This document shows positions 7,783 through 15,952 of a stretch of 64,000 nt of DNA, one piece after another. The stretch spans positions 21,660-85,659 of the forward strand of contig SVMH01000003.1 in NCBI GenBank assembly GCA_015067525.1, read 5' to 3'. The notes beneath the pieces are model-generated. The model was not told the DNA's origin, did not search any database, and saw nothing but the letters and a program-made list of their open reading frames with translations. This DNA comes from Oscillospiraceae bacterium. Lineage in GTDB: Bacteria > Bacillota > Clostridia > Oscillospirales > Oscillospiraceae. How positions within the stretch are numbered: position 1 is the first letter of the stretch; each line of letters begins with the position of its first letter. Made by a program: the position numbers and the translations under genes.

Positions 7783-8184
7783 TTAGCGATCGGTGACGGA
7801 GTTTTCCTCGTCGGTCAGAAAACCGTCGGTGTCGGTGACACGGCCGTTGCGCAGCATGTCCTCATAGCTGTAGCCGCGCATCAGACGGTCGTAGTCGGTG
7901 TAGCTGTCGCTGCTGGTGGGACCGTTGTAGCCGGGGGCGGCGTAGTCGCTGTCGCTGTAGTAGTCGCCGTAGCGGCGGGCGGTGCCATTATTGGTGCCGC
8001 CGTTCATGGTGCCGTCATTGGTGTTGGTGCCGCCGTTCTGGGTACCGTTGTTGGTGTTGCCGTTGTCCATGGTACCGTTGTTGGGGGTGCTGCCGTTGGT
8101 GCTGTTATCCTTCTTAGCGGTGCAGCCGCTCAGTCCCAGTACCAGCGTCAGCGCCAGCAGCAGGGCGGTCATGGTTCGTTTCAT
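7783..8184 (-). CDS. Asn/Gly/Thr-rich lipoprotein
   Basis: 133 residues from the ATG at 8184, with AAAGGAGCG upstream. A signal peptide ends in the lipobox LSGC with the lipidated Cys at residue 21. Residues 25-65 are a low-complexity run of NGG, NNGT and TNGT motifs; the C-terminal half is Tyr/Asp/Ser-rich (DYYSDSDY) without a recognised domain. Presumably anchored to the outer face of the membrane. On the minus strand a small 6-bp hairpin plus T-run (8205-8225) lies just before the ribosome binding site and might attenuate or protect the message. Confidence 0.75.
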   Translation of the reverse strand: MKRTMTALLLALTLVLGLSGCTAKKDNSTNGSTPNNGTMDNGNTNNGTQNGGTNTNDGTMNGGTNNGTARRYGDYYSDSDYAAPGYNGPTSSDSYTDYDRLMRGYSYEDMLRNGRVTDTDGFLTDEENSVTDR

Positions 8185-8308
8185 GCCTAACGCTCCTTTC
8201 TTGTAAAAAAACGCGGATGCCGCGTATGGATAGTATTTGCCTGCGCTGGACAAATAGCAGAAGCAAGATTTGAAAAAGAACCATTTTTTTGCCGCAAGTG
8301 GATAATGA

Positions 8309-8337
8309 TTGCAATTTTTCCACAGATAAGGTATACT
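8309..8337 (+). promoter_or_regulatory. Promoter of the uridine phosphorylase gene
   Basis: TTGCAA (8309-8314), 17-base spacer, TATACT (8332-8337), about 33 bases upstream of the start codon. Confidence 0.7.
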
Positions 8338-8370
8338 GAAAAAACGAATATGAATAGGGAGGAACCTACC

Positions 8371-9144
8371 ATGCAGGAAATGGAAAAACAGTTTCATATC
8401 CGCTGCGCCGAGGGCGATGTAGGCCGCTACTGCCTGCTGCCCGGTGATCCGGGCCGCTGCAAGGCCATCGCCGCCCATTTTGACGACGCGGTGTTTGTGT
8501 CCCAGAATCGGGAATATACCATCTATACCGGCACGCTGCTGGGCGAAAAGGTGTCCGTTTGCTCCACCGGCATCGGCGGCCCCTCCGCCGCCATTGCCAT
8601 GGAAGAGCTGTGCAAGATCGGCGCCGATACCTTCATCCGCGTGGGCACCACCGGCGGTATCGCGCTGGATGTGTGCTCCGGCGACGTGGTGGTGGCCACC
8701 GGCGCCATCCGCTTTGAGCACACCAGCTGGGAGTATGCGCCCATCGAGTACCCCGCTGTGGCCGACTTTGAGGTGACCACCGCTCTGGTGCAGGCTGCCA
8801 AGAAGCTGGGCAAGAAGACCCACACCGGCATCGTGCAGTGCAAGGACTCCTTCTACGGTCAGCATGACCCCAAGCGCATGCCCGTCAGCTACGAGCTGCT
8901 GCAGAAGTGGGAGGCGTGGAAGCGTCTGGGCGTCAAGTCCAGCGAGATGGAGTCTGCCACCCTCTTTGTGGTGGCCAATGCGCTGGGTGTGCGCTGCGGC
9001 TCGTGCTTCCACGTGGTATGGAATCAGGAGCGCGAGGCTGCCGGCCTTGACCAGGACATGAGCGAGGACACCTCCTCCGCCATTGAGGTGGGCATCGAGG
9101 CCATGAAGCTGCTGATCGCTGCCGACAAGGCCGAGGGCAAGTAA
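8371..9144 (+). CDS. udp: Uridine phosphorylase
   Basis: 257 residues from the ATG at 8371, selected because GGAGGA lies 7 bases upstream; close to the 253 residues of the Escherichia coli enzyme. Nucleoside phosphorylase motifs are present: LLPGDPGRC for phosphate binding, [24 protein letters not shown] and the ribose-binding EMESATLF. It splits uridine with phosphate to uracil and ribose-1-phosphate in the cytoplasm. Monocistronic, with its own promoter and terminator. Cdd in this window would supply uridine. Confidence 0.93.
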   Translation: MQEMEKQFHIRCAEGDVGRYCLLPGDPGRCKAIAAHFDDAVFVSQNREYTIYTGTLLGEKVSVCSTGIGGPSAAIAMEELCKIGADTFIRVGTTGGIALDVCSGDVVVATGAIRFEHTSWEYAPIEYPAVADFEVTTALVQAAKKLGKKTHTGIVQCKDSFYGQHDPKRMPVSYELLQKWEAWKRLGVKSSEMESATLFVVANALGVRCGSCFHVVWNQEREAAGLDQDMSEDTSSAIEVGIEAMKLLIAADKAEGK

Positions 9145-9151
9145 AATTGAC

Positions 9152-9189
9152 AAAAAAGAAAGACGCCGACAGGGCGCCTTTCTTTTTTA
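9152..9189. terminator. Intrinsic terminator after udp
   Basis: Hairpin of AAAAAGAAAGACGCC with GGCGCCTTTCTTTTT (one mismatch) between convergent genes. Confidence 0.8.
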
Positions 9190-9885
9190 TGCGCCGGGGA
9201 TGTGTCCGGCGCGATAGGTGATGTAGACGGTGTTGACAAAGCCGAGGCCATCGTTGTTGGCGCGGTACTGCAGGATGGTGATGTTCTGCGCGGCGTCGTA
9301 CCAGACGGCGTCGCCCCATGGCCCGCCGGGGGTGGGGATGGCCTCCAGCGTGGAGAGGTAGCTGCGGATCCACACGTCCAGTTCGTCCGGCTGGCGCAGC
9401 GTCTTGAGCTTGACGGTGAATTCATCCATACCGCCGATGCCGCGGTACAGGCAGCGGCGCGGCGTGGGGATGGTGACGCCGGAGAGCATTTCCGACTCGC
9501 ATCGACCGGTGAAAAAGGTGCGGTCGGTGCATAGGACCGCCAGCACGGCGGCCAGCACAAGGACCATCGCCAGCAGCGCGGCCAGCACCGCCGTGCGGCG
9601 GCGGGTGCGGCGGGAAAGATAGCGGGCGTAGCCCTCCATGTGCCGAGCCGAGACCTGCGCCTGCGGCGTTTGGGATTGCCGCTCGCCGCTGAAGAATTCG
9701 TCCAGCGTGATGTGCAGCGCCTGACACAGCGGCACGAAGAGGGATACGTCCGGCATGGTGACGCCGTTCTCCCAGCGGGAGACGGAGCGGTCGGAGACGC
9801 CCAGCGTTTCGGCCAGCTGGGCCTGCGTCAGCGCAGCGTCGCGGCGCGACTGGGCCAGAAAGCGGCCGATCTTTTTCTGATCCAT
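9187..9885 (-). CDS. XRE-family regulator with a membrane anchor
   Basis: 232 residues starting at the ATG at 9885, which has AAAGGAGGT upstream. Residues 5-60 form a Cro/C1-type helix-turn-helix (LTQAQLAETLGVSDRSVSRW). A basic stretch RRTRRR precedes one membrane segment at about residues 97-117, and the remaining 110 or so residues would be outside the cell and match no family I know. Such HTH-TM-sensor proteins probably couple an extracellular signal to gene control (inference). Monocistronic. Confidence 0.8.
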   Translation of the reverse strand: MDQKKIGRFLAQSRRDAALTQAQLAETLGVSDRSVSRWENGVTMPDVSLFVPLCQALHITLDEFFSGERQSQTPQAQVSARHMEGYARYLSRRTRRRTAVLAALLAMVLVLAAVLAVLCTDRTFFTGRCESEMLSGVTIPTPRRCLYRGIGGMDEFTVKLKTLRQPDELDVWIRSYLSTLEAIPTPGGPWGDAVWYDAAQNITILQYRANNDGLGFVNTVYITYRAGHIPGA

Positions 9886-9955
9886 GAAAAGACCTCCTTT
9901 CACCTGCCAGTATGGCCCAAACGGGGGCAAAGGAACAGGACACGGGGTGAGAGTG

Positions 9956-9991
9956 AGAAAAAAGCGGATGCCTTGCATCCGCTTTTTCTTA
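9956..9991. terminator. Intrinsic terminator after the gamma-CA-like operon
   Basis: 13-bp stem AAAAAGCGGATGC with its complement, CTT loop and flanking A/T runs. Confidence 0.85.
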
Positions 9992-10486
9992 TTTGTGCAA
10001 GAATTCCTTGTACTCTTCCGCCTCGTGGACATAGCCTGCGGCGCTGCGGAGGTTGGCGGCGATCTCCTCCTCGGTGACGGCGCGGCGCACCTTGGCAGGG
10101 CTGCCCATCACCAGAGAGCCGTCGGGGATGTCCATGTTCTGGGGCACCAGCGCGCCGGCGGCCACAATGCAGTTTTTGCCGATGACGGCGCCGTTGAGCA
10201 CGATGGCGCCCATGCCGATGAGGGTGTTATCGCCCACGGTGCAGCTGTGGAGGATGGCGCCGTGGCCCACGGTCACGTCGTCGCCGATGGCCATGGGCAG
10301 GCCGGGGTCGGCGTGCAGGACGCAGTTATCCTGAATGTTGGTGCGCTTGCCCACCGTGATGGGCACAAATTCCGAGCGGGCCACAGCACCGAAGAAAAAG
10401 CTGCTCTGCTCGCCCACGGTCACATCGCCCAGCACAGTGGCGTTGGGGGCGATGAAGGCGGAAGGGTGGATAGAGGGTGTTTTCAT
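9989..10486 (-). CDS. Gamma carbonic anhydrase-like left-handed beta-helix protein
   Basis: 165 residues from the ATG at 10486 (GAGGTGG upstream). Hexapeptide repeats such as VLGDVTVGEQSS and VIGKNCIVAAGALV build a left-handed beta-helix; the three metal-ligand His positions of the gamma-CA family are plausible at LHADP, VGHGAILH and the same strand. Related to YrdA/PaaY/CaiE proteins; true carbonic anhydrase activity is not assured. Third gene of an operon with the MscS channel and the GlsB-like protein, 10 bases downstream of the latter. Confidence 0.88.
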   Translation of the reverse strand: MKTPSIHPSAFIAPNATVLGDVTVGEQSSFFFGAVARSEFVPITVGKRTNIQDNCVLHADPGLPMAIGDDVTVGHGAILHSCTVGDNTLIGMGAIVLNGAVIGKNCIVAAGALVPQNMDIPDGSLVMGSPAKVRRAVTEEEIAANLRSAAGYVHEAEEYKEFLHK

Positions 10487-10496
10487 CGCAGCCACC

Positions 10497-10727
10497 TCAC
10501 TTGAAGAGCCAGCGGGCCACCAGAATGACCACGCAGGCGCCGGCCACACCGATGATGATGGAACCCACGGTGCCGGTGGCGGCGATGCCGATGGTGCCGG
10601 CCAGCCAGCTGCCCACGGCGGAGCCTACGATGCCCAGTACGATGCTGCGCAGGATGCCGCCCTTGCTGTGCATCAGCTTACCGGCGATCCAGCCGATGAT
10701 GCCGCCGAGGATCAAAGATACGATCAT
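10497..10727 (-). CDS. GlsB/YeaQ/YmgE family small membrane protein
   Basis: 76 residues, almost entirely hydrophobic with Gly-rich helices (GGIIGWIAGKLM near the N-terminus, then two further segments), the pattern of transglycosylase-associated or stress-response proteins of the GlsB/YeaQ/YmgE family. The GGIIGWIAGK start is diagnostic. Lies 12 bases after the MscS gene and probably contributes to envelope stress tolerance; biochemical role is unknown. Confidence 0.9.
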   Translation of the reverse strand: MIVSLILGGIIGWIAGKLMHSKGGILRSIVLGIVGSAVGSWLAGTIGIAATGTVGSIIIGVAGACVVILVARWLFK

Positions 10728-10739
10728 GGCGCGGCTCCT

Positions 10740-11567
10740 TTACTTTTCCACGATGTGGACGTTCAGGTGGTTGTAGGTCATTTCCACGCTGCTTTCGGCG
10801 AAGCAGGCACGGATATTCTCCAGAGACTCGAAATACACATCCCAATAGTCGGCGCAGTCACACCACATACGTACATAGTAGGAGATGCTGCTCTCGCCGT
10901 AGGAAGCCACCAGCACCACGGGAGCGGGATCGGCCATGACCTTGGCAGTGCGGGCCACGGCCTCCAGGCAGGCGCGACGTACATCCTCCACGGAAGCGTC
11001 GTAGGAAGCGGTGATGGTGTGGTCCACGCGGCGCTTGCCCAGGGCGGTGTAGTTGACCACCTTGCCGGCGGACAGGGCGCTGTTGGGGATCACCACGCGC
11101 AGGTTATCGGGAGTATCCAGATAGGTGTAGGAAAGGGTCATCTTGGCCACAGTGCCGGCGCCGTTGGGGGTGTCCACATAGTCGCCCTCCTTGAAGGGCT
11201 TGTTAAGCAGGATGACGATACCGCCGGCGATGTTGCTCAGCACGCTCTGCACCGCCAGAGAGACGGCCAGGGTGAAGACGCTGAGCATAGCCACCAGAGA
11301 GGTGACAGGGATGCCCAGAGAGTCGGCCACGATGAGAATGGCGATGATCCACAGAACGGTGCGGATGCCGCCCAGGGCATAGCCGCGGACGCGCTCGTCA
11401 ATGGAGGGGCGTGTCAGCAGCTTGCGGAAGATGGACATCACGATCTTGATGGTGATCAGGCAGATGATAAGGGTGACGACGGCACCCAGCACGCCGGCCA
11501 GAGTCAGGCTACCCAGGTTCAGGTCGGCGGCGTTGGAGACGCCAAGAGAAGTGAGAAGTTGTTCCAC
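10740..11567 (-). CDS. Small-conductance mechanosensitive channel, MscS family
   Basis: 275 residues. Three N-terminal membrane helices (about residues 20-45, 65-85, 90-115); the pore helix TM3 region reads VSLAVQSVLSNIAGGIVILL, followed by the beta domain with KPFKEGDYVDTPNGAGTV and VVIPNSAL, all typical of MscS. It releases solutes on hypo-osmotic shock. GTG start at 11567 with AAGGAGG 10 bases upstream. First gene of the mscS-glsB-gamma CA operon. C-terminal domain is full length. Confidence 0.94.
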   Translation of the reverse strand: MEQLLTSLGVSNAADLNLGSLTLAGVLGAVVTLIICLITIKIVMSIFRKLLTRPSIDERVRGYALGGIRTVLWIIAILIVADSLGIPVTSLVAMLSVFTLAVSLAVQSVLSNIAGGIVILLNKPFKEGDYVDTPNGAGTVAKMTLSYTYLDTPDNLRVVIPNSALSAGKVVNYTALGKRRVDHTITASYDASVEDVRRACLEAVARTAKVMADPAPVVLVASYGESSISYYVRMWCDCADYWDVYFESLENIRACFAESSVEMTYNHLNVHIVEK

Positions 11568-11664
11568 GGTAGAACCTCCTTAAAAGATGGAATAGACAAA
11601 TTATATCACCCCGCGCGGGGTTTGACAAGAAGTTGTCGTTATCCCTGCAATCGCGGATGGATAT

Positions 11665-11693
11665 TTTACATTTGAAAAAGTTTGCTGCATAAT
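11665..11693 (+). promoter_or_regulatory. Promoter of the purine permease gene
   Basis: TTTACA (11665-11670), 17-base spacer, CATAAT (11688-11693). A small hairpin TGCGG-TCATG-CCGCA follows in the leader. No purine riboswitch core is present. Confidence 0.55.
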
Positions 11694-11767
11694 AAGACTG
11701 CGGTCATGCCGCACAGAAGAAAAAGAGAAAAAGATATGTATAAGAGACAAAAAAGGAGAGAGAAAAA

Positions 11768-13171
11768 ATGGACAAGTTTTTCCGCGTGACGGAGAAGGGC
11801 TCCACCATCCGTCGTGAATTCACCGCGGGCCTGACCACCTTCATGGCCATGGCCTACATCCTGATGGTCAACGCCGGCATGTTCGCTGAACTGGGCACTG
11901 TGTCCTATGGCGCCATCTACATCGCCACTGCCATTTCCGCTATCGTCGGCACCGTGCTGATCGGTCTGCTGGCCAATCTGCCTCTGGCACAGGCCTCCGG
12001 TATGGGCCTGAACGCCTTCTTCGTTTACACGGTTTGCTTCGGCTTCGGCCTGAGCTATGCCAACGCCCTGGTGCTGGTCCTGTTTGACGGTATCATCTTC
12101 CTGATCCTGACCGTCACCGGTCTGCGCAAGATCATCTTTGACGCCATTCCTCAGGCTGTCAAGACCGCCATCTCCGCCGGTATCGGCCTGTTCATCGCCT
12201 TCATCGGCATGCAGAATGCCGGCATCGTGGTGGATGACGGTGCTACTCTGGTGAACCTGCACTCCTTCAATCTGCTGGGTGGCAATGTGACCTGGGCTGA
12301 CATCTTCCCCATCCTCGTCACCCTGCTGGCCGTGTTCGCCATCGGTGCCATGGCCTACAAGAAGGTCAAGGGCGCTGTGCTGTGGGGCATCCTGGGCTCC
12401 GCCGTGGTGTACTACGTGGTGGGCCTGATCACTGTTCCCGAGTTCTATGCCACCGCCGTAGCTCCCAACCTGACCTCCGACTTCTTCGGCGCTTTCAAGG
12501 ATTTCGGCTCCCAGGCCTTCCTGAAGGTCTTTACCGAGGGCTTTGACTTCTCCGCTTACATCGCTGCCAACGGCATGGCCTCCTTCGTCGTCATGTTCCT
12601 GACCACGATGCTGGCCTTCTGCATGGTGGACATGTTCGATACTCTGGGCACCCTGTTCGGCGCCTGCTCCGCCGGCGACCTGCTGGATGAGAACGGCGAC
12701 ATCCCCAACATGAACCGCGCTATGCTGGCTGACGCCGTGGCTACCTGCACCGGTGCTGTCTGTGGTACCTCCACCGTCACCACCTTCGTGGAGTCCTCCG
12801 CCGGCGTGGCCGAGGGCGGTAAGACCGGCCTTGCTTCCATGTCCACCGCGCTGTTCTTCTTCATCGCCATGTTCCTGGCTCCCGTTGCCCAGCTGATCCC
12901 CACCTATGCCTGCGCTGCCGCTCTGATCTATGTGGGCGTGCTGATGATGAGCAACGTGCGCAACATTGATTGGAACGACCCCGCTGTGGCTGTCCCCGCT
13001 TTCCTGACCATCTCCTTCATGCCCCTGACCTATAACATTTCCTACGGTATTGCCTTCGGTCTGATCGCCTATGTGCTGATCAAGCTGTTCTCCGGCAAGG
13101 TCAAGGAAGTGAACGCGGCCACCTGGGTCATCACCCTGCTGTTCGCCGTGATGTTCTTTGTGTCCCGCTAA
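11768..13171 (+). CDS. NCS2 family purine permease (adenine/guanine/hypoxanthine type)
   Basis: 467 residues with 12 or more hydrophobic segments. Hallmarks of the AzgA/PbuG branch of NCS2: REFTAGLTTFMAMAYIL at the N-terminus, QASGMGLNAFFVYTV in TM3 and the DMFDTLGTLFGACSAG motif in TM8. These proton symporters import purine bases for salvage. ATG preceded by AAGGAGAG. The gene stands alone between its promoter and a terminator; codon use is strongly biased (mostly C-ending codons), suggesting high expression. Confidence 0.93.
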   Translation: MDKFFRVTEKGSTIRREFTAGLTTFMAMAYILMVNAGMFAELGTVSYGAIYIATAISAIVGTVLIGLLANLPLAQASGMGLNAFFVYTVCFGFGLSYANALVLVLFDGIIFLILTVTGLRKIIFDAIPQAVKTAISAGIGLFIAFIGMQNAGIVVDDGATLVNLHSFNLLGGNVTWADIFPILVTLLAVFAIGAMAYKKVKGAVLWGILGSAVVYYVVGLITVPEFYATAVAPNLTSDFFGAFKDFGSQAFLKVFTEGFDFSAYIAANGMASFVVMFLTTMLAFCMVDMFDTLGTLFGACSAGDLLDENGDIPNMNRAMLADAVATCTGAVCGTSTVTTFVESSAGVAEGGKTGLASMSTALFFFIAMFLAPVAQLIPTYACAAALIYVGVLMMSNVRNIDWNDPAVAVPAFLTISFMPLTYNISYGIAFGLIAYVLIKLFSGKVKEVNAATWVITLLFAVMFFVSR

Positions 13172-13189
13172 ACGCAATATTTTTGATGC

Positions 13190-13224
13190 AAAAACAGAGC
13201 TGCCGCAGGGCAGCTCTGTTTTTT
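13190..13224 (+). terminator. Intrinsic terminator after the purine permease
   Basis: Perfect stem AAAACAGAGCTGCC with its complement, CGCA loop, then a T-run. Confidence 0.9.
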
Positions 13225-13247
13225 GGTGCGGAAAAAGGAAAAATTTT

Positions 13248-13277
13248 CTTACATCCTCTGGAAATTTGTGGTATAAT
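13248..13277 (+). promoter_or_regulatory. Promoter of the CarD-family gene
   Basis: CTTACA (13248-13253), 18-base spacer, TATAAT (13272-13277), 49 bases before the start codon. Confidence 0.6.
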
Positions 13278-13325
13278 AACCCTCGGTGAAATCGCATCCG
13301 ATGCGGAAAGAGAGGGTGAGCGGAT

Positions 13326-13838
13326 ATGTTTGCGGTGGATGAACTGGTGGTTTACGGCGGCGAAGGTGTGTGCCGCGTGGCGCAGATCGGCCCGTCGTCC
13401 ATCCCCGGCGCGGACAAAACAAAGCTCTACTATACGCTGCTGCCCCTGTACCGCACCGGTCAGGTGCTCACGCCGGTGGATACCCGGGTGCTGATGCGTC
13501 CCGTGCTGACGCGGGAGGAGGCGCAGGCGCTGATCGCTGCGCTGCCCGAGCTGGAGCCGGAGGGGGGCCCTGCCGGCAATCCCCGTCTGCTGAAGGATCA
13601 CTACCAGAAGGTGGTCAGCTCCTACGACTGCGCCGCTATGATCCGGCTGATCCGTGCCTTGGCGCTGCGCCGCCGCCATGCGCTGGACCACGGTAAAAAG
13701 CCCAGCCAGATGGATGAGCGCTATCTCAAACAGGCGGAAGACCGCCTGTATGGTGAGTTGGCCGCAGCGCTGATGACGGGCCGCGACGAGGTGGCAGGCC
13801 ATATTCGCCTGCAGTATCCCCAATGGCCGGAAATGTGA
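13326..13838 (+). CDS. CarD/CdnL-family RNA polymerase-binding regulator
   Basis: 170 residues. The N-terminal 60 residues match the CarD/TRCF RNA polymerase-interacting domain (FAVDELVVYGGEGVCRV, then a YYTLLPLY strand), and the helical C-terminal half contains the LIRALALRRRHALDHGKKP segment typical of CdnL, which contacts promoter DNA. CdnL proteins bind the beta subunit and stabilise open complexes at rRNA and other promoters (family knowledge). GAGAGGGTGAG upstream of the ATG. Monocistronic. Confidence 0.9.
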   Translation: MFAVDELVVYGGEGVCRVAQIGPSSIPGADKTKLYYTLLPLYRTGQVLTPVDTRVLMRPVLTREEAQALIAALPELEPEGGPAGNPRLLKDHYQKVVSSYDCAAMIRLIRALALRRRHALDHGKKPSQMDERYLKQAEDRLYGELAAALMTGRDEVAGHIRLQYPQWPEM

Positions 13839-13842
13839 ATCG

Positions 13843-13880
13843 AAAAAAGTCGCAAAGTGGTTAACTTTGCGACTTTTTTG
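13843..13880 (+). terminator. Intrinsic terminator after the CarD gene
   Basis: 15-bp stem AAAAAAGTCGCAAAG with its complement and a 7-base loop. Confidence 0.9.
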
Positions 13881-13901
13881 CAGAAAAGCGAAAATTTGCG
13901 A

Positions 13902-13930
13902 TTGACCGTAACGGAGATAGCGGTTATAAT
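13902..13930 (+). promoter_or_regulatory. Near-consensus promoter of a candidate small RNA
   Basis: TTGACC (13902-13907), exact 17-base spacer, TATAAT (13925-13930). It follows a terminator and is not followed by an open frame. Confidence 0.75.
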
Positions 13931-13936
13931 GTAGAA

Positions 13937-14053
13937 AAGATAACGGAGAACCGCTAAGTATAGCGAACAACGGAAGCTTGGAACTGTGCAGGGACTGACC
14001 CTCTCCTGCGCGGAGTCCATAAAAAGCAGGACGCGCAAGCGTCCTGCTTTTTT
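13937..14053 (+). ncRNA. Candidate structured small RNA of about 117 nt
   Basis: Bounded by a near-consensus promoter and a strong terminator (14021-14053, stem AAAAAGCAGGACGC). Inside are a hairpin CGCTA-AGTA-TAGCG (13952-13965) and a longer-range pairing of GGACT (13992-13996) with AGTCC (14014-14018). No reading frame with a ribosome binding site exists. It does not show the GGAAGGAAGCAGC core of SRP RNA, nor the length or long bulged rod of 6S RNA, so the family is unassigned. Confidence 0.6.
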
Positions 14054-14064
14054 GTATAGGGGGA

Positions 14065-14259
14065 TTATTCGTAGTATACGGGGTTGTCGAAATTTCGCAC
14101 CGTTTCGCCGCGCTTGGTGTCATAAACGTAAACGATGTTGACCTCCTCATAGGCAAGGCGCATGGCAAAATTCTTGGCCTCGCCGATATCGTTGGTCTCG
14201 AAAAAGGGGGTAAATTCCGTGCCGGGCAGATCCCGGCGCCACATGACCTGAAAACGCAT
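14065..14259 (-). CDS. Small hypothetical protein
   Basis: 64 residues; well-placed GGAGGA upstream of the ATG supports it. Mixed alpha/beta composition without Cys pairs or membrane segments; contains the NIVYVYDTKRGETV strand-turn segment. It converges on the candidate RNA at 13937-14053 and shares its terminator. I recognise no family; the compact size and conserved-looking strong ribosome binding site suggest a real gene. Confidence 0.65.
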   Translation of the reverse strand: MRFQVMWRRDLPGTEFTPFFETNDIGEAKNFAMRLAYEEVNIVYVYDTKRGETVRNFDNPVYYE

Positions 14260-14420
14260 GGCAGTTCCTCCGCAATGTTTTTTTCAGTATACCCCAGACG
14301 GGCGGTAATTGCAACGGTTTTTCGCCGGCAGAAAAAAAGCGAAAAAAGACCTTTCCTTCCGCCGGCTTGTGGGGTATAATACAATAGTTGGAATAAGTGC
14401 TCATGAGAGGGAGATGCATC

Positions 14421-15902
14421 ATGAAGATCGGATTCGATAACGACAAGTATCTGGAACTGCAGGCCCATCATATCCGCCAGCGGGTGGCACAGTTCGGCGG
14501 CAAGCTGTACATGGAGTTTGGCGGAAAGCTGTTTGACGACCATCACGCAGCCCGTGTGCTGCCCGGCTTCCAGCCCGACAGCAAGATCCGTATGCTGGCC
14601 ACCATGAAGGACGAGGTGGAAATCGTTGTGGTCATCTCCGCCGGCGACATCGAGAAGAACAAGATGCGCGGCGATCTGGGCATCTCTTACGATGAGGACG
14701 TGCTGCGACTGATGGACGTGTTCCGTCAGCTGGGCTTCTATGTGGGCAGCGTGGTCATCACCCAGTATGCCGGCCAGAGCGGCGCCGATACCTTCATCAA
14801 GCGCCTGACCGCGCTGGGCGTCAAGTGCTATCGCCACTATCCCATCGCCGGCTATCCCTCCGATGTGGCCCACATCGTCAGCGACGAGGGCCTGGGCAAG
14901 AACGACTACATCGAGACCAGCCGCCCCGTGGTGGTGATCACCGCCCCCGGCCCCGGCAGCGGCAAAATGGCCACGTGCCTGAGCCAGCTTTATCACGACC
15001 ATAAGCGGGGCATTGCCGCCGGCTACGCCAAGTATGAGACCTTCCCCGTCTGGAATCTGCCCTTGAAGCATCCGGTGAATCTGGCTTACGAGGCGGCCAC
15101 GGCGGACCTCAACGATGTGAACATGATCGACCCGTTCCATCTGGAGGCCTACGGCGAGACCACGGTGAACTACAACCGCGACGTGGAGATCTTCCCCGTG
15201 CTCAACGCCATGTTCCAGAAGATCCAGGGCGAGTCGCCCTATAAATCCCCCACGGACATGGGCGTGAATATGGCGGGCTTCGCCATTGTGGACGACGCGG
15301 TGTGCCGCGCCGCCTCGCAGGTGGAGATCCTGCGGCGCTACTATAAGACCATGGTGCAGAAGGTCCGCGGCGAGTGCGAGGAGAGCACCGTGCGCAAGCT
15401 GGAGATCGTGATGCAGCAGGCAAACGTCACGCCTGAGATCTGCCCCGCCGTGGGTGCGTGCCTTGACAAGGCCGCCGAGACCGGCAAGCCGGCCGGCGCC
15501 ATGGTGCTGGGCGACGGCACGGTGGTGACAGGCAAGACCTCGTCCCTGTTGGGCGCCTCGGCAGCCCTGCTTCTCAATGCGCTCAAGCATATGGCGGGCA
15601 TCGACCCGGAGATCGAGCTCATCGCCCCGGAGGTCATCGAGCCTATCAGCGTGCTGAAAACCGCCAATCTGGGCCACCGCAACCCCCGCCTCCACTCCGA
15701 TGAGGTGCTCATCGCGCTGGCTATCTCCGGCGTCAGCGATCCGCTGGCTGCCAAGGCGCAGGAGCAGCTGGGGAAGCTGCGCGGCTGTGACGCCCACTTC
15801 TCCGTCATCATCTCCGGCGAGGATATCCAGCTCTATCAGCGGCTGGGCATCAACGTCAGCTGCGAGCCGAAATACGAAGTCAAAAAGTTGTACCACAAAT
15901 AA
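14421..15902 (+). CDS. DUF1846 family protein
   Basis: 493 residues from the ATG at 14421 (GAGGGAG upstream), the family's usual length, starting with the characteristic MKIGFDNDKY. The family (PF08903) has a P-loop-like APGPGSGKMATCLSQLYHD at about residue 175 and a conserved DPFHLEAYGE motif; its structure is known but the reaction is not. It is widespread in Clostridia as a single-copy gene. A TATAAT box at 14375-14380 probably starts transcription. Function remains unassigned despite the nucleotide-binding-like loop. Confidence 0.92.
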   Translation: MKIGFDNDKYLELQAHHIRQRVAQFGGKLYMEFGGKLFDDHHAARVLPGFQPDSKIRMLATMKDEVEIVVVISAGDIEKNKMRGDLGISYDEDVLRLMDVFRQLGFYVGSVVITQYAGQSGADTFIKRLTALGVKCYRHYPIAGYPSDVAHIVSDEGLGKNDYIETSRPVVVITAPGPGSGKMATCLSQLYHDHKRGIAAGYAKYETFPVWNLPLKHPVNLAYEAATADLNDVNMIDPFHLEAYGETTVNYNRDVEIFPVLNAMFQKIQGESPYKSPTDMGVNMAGFAIVDDAVCRAASQVEILRRYYKTMVQKVRGECEESTVRKLEIVMQQANVTPEICPAVGACLDKAAETGKPAGAMVLGDGTVVTGKTSSLLGASAALLLNALKHMAGIDPEIELIAPEVIEPISVLKTANLGHRNPRLHSDEVLIALAISGVSDPLAAKAQEQLGKLRGCDAHFSVIISGEDIQLYQRLGINVSCEPKYEVKKLYHK

Positions 15903-15903
15903 A

Positions 15904-15936
15904 GAAGAAAGTGGCCGCGGCGCGGCCACTTTCTTA
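15904..15936 (+). terminator. Hairpin between the DUF1846 gene and tex
   Basis: 14-bp stem AAGAAAGTGGCCGC with its complement and GGC loop; the T-run is short, so partial read-through into tex is likely. Confidence 0.6.
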
Positions 15937-15952
15937 TCGGAAAGGAAGAACT

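Noticed and set aside
7638..7786. Small plus-strand frame starting in the -10 box of the orphan promoter
   Set aside because: Its ATG overlaps the promoter itself and lacks a ribosome binding site; the hairpins in it fit a non-coding RNA better.
7783..9153. 456-codon minus-strand frame covering the udp gene and the lipoprotein
   Set aside because: Only its last 133 codons, starting at the ATG with AAAGGAGCG and encoding a lipobox signal peptide, are credible; the rest is antisense to udp.
11590..11767. Purine riboswitch ahead of the NCS2 permease
   Set aside because: The conserved purine-riboswitch core and three-way junction sequences are absent; only a promoter and a small 5-bp hairpin are seen.
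13937..14053. 6S RNA or SRP RNA
   Set aside because: The length is too short and the central bulged rod of 6S RNA is not evident; the conserved SRP Alu/loop core is missing. Left as unassigned RNA.
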